Shown here piece after piece: positions 61,101-64,000 of a stretch of DNA of 64,000 nucleotides. How positions within the stretch are numbered: the first letter of the stretch is position 1; each line of letters starts with the position of its first letter. The stretch comes from Daedaleopsis sinensis. Taxonomy: Eukaryota; Basidiomycota; Agaricomycetes; Polyporales; Polyporaceae. Where the stretch lies: NCBI GenBank assembly GCA_033807695.1, contig CM066306.1:3162001-3226000 (forward strand). Reading direction: 5' to 3'. The position numbers and the translations under genes were made by a program. The notes beneath the pieces were generated by a model. It had not been told where the DNA came from and ran no database searches. It saw nothing but the letters and a program-made list of their open reading frames with translations.

Positions 61101-64000
61101 TTGCTCCCGATGGAGATCATATGAAGGCCGTCCTAGAATACCGTACTATCGTACTAGTCCTCATAGCCGGCCGCGGTGAGCTGCTCTGCCTGCGCTTTAT
61201 TGCCCGACTGTGTTCGCGATCTGCGGAGTGTATGCACCCTGTCGAGGCGTAACAGTTGAGCTATGCGCAACCTGAGCAGTCAATTAATATCACATACCTT
61301 CAAGTGAGTAGGTGCAGACTCAGCGTCGAAGTGTTTATGATGCTCGCAGAGATACTCCCGACATTGCCTTTCCAATTTGAGGTGTCCTAGATGCTGATAT
61401 ACTGCAGGATTAACCACTGGCAAAGCGAGCCGCATGATCTCGCACCGTCGAATTGCCCTAGATTGCGTCAAAACAGGGTGCGGCCACCCGCTGTCAGTAG
61501 ATTCCTCACAGCGGCGGACTTGCGAACTGGACCCCTCAAAGCTCGATATGGCAGGGTCCGTTGCTCGGCAGTACGAACCCGCCTTGAGACGTCTGTTGCA
61601 TGGACCGGGATCAGATGGTACATACTCCGAGTCGGCCAGGCGTCTGAGGCAATAGGCGTGGAGTGGACGATGTGCGGACCGCTGGACCTGTGTTGCTCAG
61701 TGACAATGAGTGGTTCTTTACGGATAAACTCCGCCATCTTGTAGAAGAAGGATATGGCGGCTCCGAAGCGGCATTGATTGATGAACGGGCTCGGAATGCG
61801 AAGAGTAAGCAGAGATGCATACTCGTGCCGCAATGCCCGAGGGAAGCTGAGAACAAGAACCTGAGAACACGACGCGGCCAGGCTATGGGTTCCGTGTGAG
61901 GGAGGACAGAACCGCCAGTGGCACCATGTTGCTGAACATCGCGATGGCCGACTCGGAGTAAAATGCGAAGACGTCTGAGTCGTGTCGATACTCGTTCCTA
62001 GCGGGCTGATTGGAGGGGAACTCTTACCATCGATTCCGAGAGACTTCTCCATCTCTTCTCGACCTTGATAAAACTCACCAGGTCCACCTTCCTCCACTGG
62101 TACCTGATAGGACTCACCACAAGTCATGATGCTTTGTCGGTGCGTCCAACGTCCTGGCAACCAGGTCTTGCATCACGCCACCCGGCAGCACTACTCCGTA
62201 TCCATGCCCCATGCAGGAGTCGGATATCTCTTTGGCCACCGAGCTTGCGCGATGTGAGAGTCACCTGCCGGAACCTGCCACCAAGTTCAGACGCGCAGCA
62301 CGGTTCTCGAGATTGCGTTCAAACCTACCTTGCAGTCACGGTCGAATCGAGCCAACGATGATTCATGATGCTTCAGGCTATACTTGCCACCGGCATCGCG
62401 GGCGGAGTTGCATCGCGCCCGATGCGTCCGCGTTCGCGAAGCTGGCCCCGTTCATGACGGGCGTCCTGACACCACACGAAGGCGTCTGCGACCACCGAGC
62501 GATCCGCCCAGGCTGTCGACTTCGCTTCGCGGCCCGCATCTCTGGCCCTGAGTGCAAAGGGATGCTGTCGCGTCGTGCCGCCGAAAGACGTGGCTGGCCA
62601 GGAACGCAGAACGGCGCCGGCCCAGGCAGCGCGAGCCGGTAGCAGGTCGACCGCTGGGCGTGCCGCCGTGTCCGTCTGTTGTGGGCGTTCAATTCGGGAG
62701 GAGGAGGAGGAAAGCAGTTTCGGAATGCTGTGGGCCCTTGACAAGCCGTAGCATCACGTCATTCGCAGCCACACGACTACTTAGTCTCGTACCAAACCCT
62801 TTCACGCTGCACGTTCCGTGGGAGGGGTTTGGGCGAACCTAGCCACACGACTCCTACCGGGGTTCCCGTGGGTAGGGCCCGCTGTGCGTGTGCCTCACTT
62901 CGCTCGGGAGCTGTGGTCGCAAGATGGATAGGTTATGTGTGCTGCAGCATGAGACAGGGGGAAGGCGTACTGCAGTTGACGATGTCATCGAGGCCTGAGG
63001 GCCGTAGTATGGCCGGGATCCGGGTTGCACGTTTTCTGGTACACAGGTGACGACCCTGCGAAGCTTCCCAGAGTGTCTATATAGTTATATAGTTAGCCGT
63101 ACGTCAGCGGCCTCCCGCGACGGGTCATGACGTTCGTAATGAAGTCGGCTGGATGACAATCGGTAGCGTTCAACCCGACGTCCGCGGGATAGACGGTAAC
63201 ATCACTCACTGCAAGCCAGTGAGCGCACACAGCGACCACGCATCGCTGCACCGGCACATTTGAGGGACTGGAATAGAGTGATGTGATTATCACTTACCTG
63301 AAGTATCTACAGACGCATGCCGACGTCTACACTCGCTTGGCACTGTCACTGTATCAGTGACGACGTTTCAGTCTGTACAATAAGTAGCAGTTTTAGTATG
63401 CGCAGCTGGCGATGATGCCATGAGGCCTGGGGTGCCCCCCCTTTTCTGTAAAAGCCAGATCCGGACGCATACGCTGTGCATGAGGCTAGATGAAGCTACA
63501 TAGAGACTGACACGCACCACTGATAGGGTCGGCCAGCATCGCGTCCGTGATGCGCCGTCGTGGTGTTACCCGGTCAGGCGACAGACCCCTAAGTCGCGAC
63601 TTCAAGTTGATAGCTTCGTGTGTTGCTCCGAAGTTACAAGAGGAGCTGAACGCCGAGGGTGGGTACCGGTTTGAACAAATTCTCCGGTGAGGTGAGGCCG
63701 AGTGAGGCCTGAGGCCTCCTTGAGCTAAAACGCTGCAGGACGGTCACGGTCCCCCGCACACCCGATCGTGCGGCTGAGCTTGATCTAATGTTAGTAGATG
63801 TAAGCAAAGCCTGAGGGCATGACTCGTAGTAAATGTCCGATAAATATTGACAAGATGTGCAGGCGGGAGCATGAGTCGTGGCGATGATGGGTCCGCCCAC
63901 GGTTGTCCTCTATTTGGTTTGGCTGGTAGGTCCGGCCCGGACGACAGCAACCTATCATAGGATTGGCAAGAGGAACTTGAATACTGGGATCCGGGGAGTG
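61101..64000. other. right-end region without a recognisable gene
   Basis: About 2.9 kb. The frames at 61468-62160 (minus) and 62373-62744 (minus) are the longest but show no family motifs and overlap other frames of similar length. A gene cut by the right edge cannot be excluded. Confidence 0.4.

Overview
This window looks like nuclear DNA of a filamentous basidiomycete, most likely a polypore-like Agaricomycete. The genes are broken by many short introns of about 45-70 nt with GT-AG borders. Two genes are closely similar to the CYP63-type P450s known from wood-decay polypores. A CSL (CBF/RBP-J type) transcription factor, a basidiomycete-style BTB protein and a HET-domain protein fit the same lineage. 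No rRNA or tRNA gene, bacterial gene or CRISPR array was seen.

Layout. 0-3.2 kb: divergent RPS23 (minus) and a homoserine O-acetyltransferase-like alpha/beta hydrolase (plus). 3.2-8.1 kb: a mobile-DNA block with a 2,633-bp element bounded by 23-bp perfect terminal inverted repeats and hairpin-rich subtermini, then a second structure with perfect 177-bp inverted arms. 8.1-10 kb: a HET-domain gene. 11-25 kb: a dense housekeeping block with TFB1 (TFIIH), a CYP63-like P450, a BTB/POZ gene, DBP7 (rRNA-processing helicase) and ESA1 (MYST acetyltransferase), the last two divergent over 324 bp, then a single-pass membrane protein of unknown function. 25.6-28.9 kb: the CSL factor, with an unusually long 6.2-kb gene-poor region beyond its 5' end. 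35-42.5 kb: two proteins of unknown function separated by 4 kb without a recognisable gene. 43.9-50.6 kb: a PAC4-like proteasome assembly chaperone, the YAK1 kinase and a PHOSPHO1/2-type HAD phosphatase. 52-56.6 kb: the second CYP63-like P450 in opposite orientation to the first, and an F-box-like protein. 56.6-64 kb: decayed sequence with a putative inverted-repeat element, a 3 x 34-bp tandem repeat and an aspartic-protease pseudogene.

Most genes are unrelated housekeeping functions (translation, transcription and repair, chromatin, ribosome assembly, proteasome assembly, signalling). There is no convincing biosynthetic cluster: the two P450s lie 36 kb apart with housekeeping genes between them. 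The least explained parts are the two inverted-repeat structures at 4.2-8.0 kb, the gene-poor stretch upstream of the CSL gene, and the two conserved-looking proteins of unknown function at 35-42.5 kb. I did not find clear evidence of a wholly new multi-gene system.

Gene models were spliced by eye from reading frames, splice consensus and family knowledge. Outer limits are exact where stated. Internal exon borders are exact only for RPS23, DBP7, ESA1 and the PAC4-like gene.
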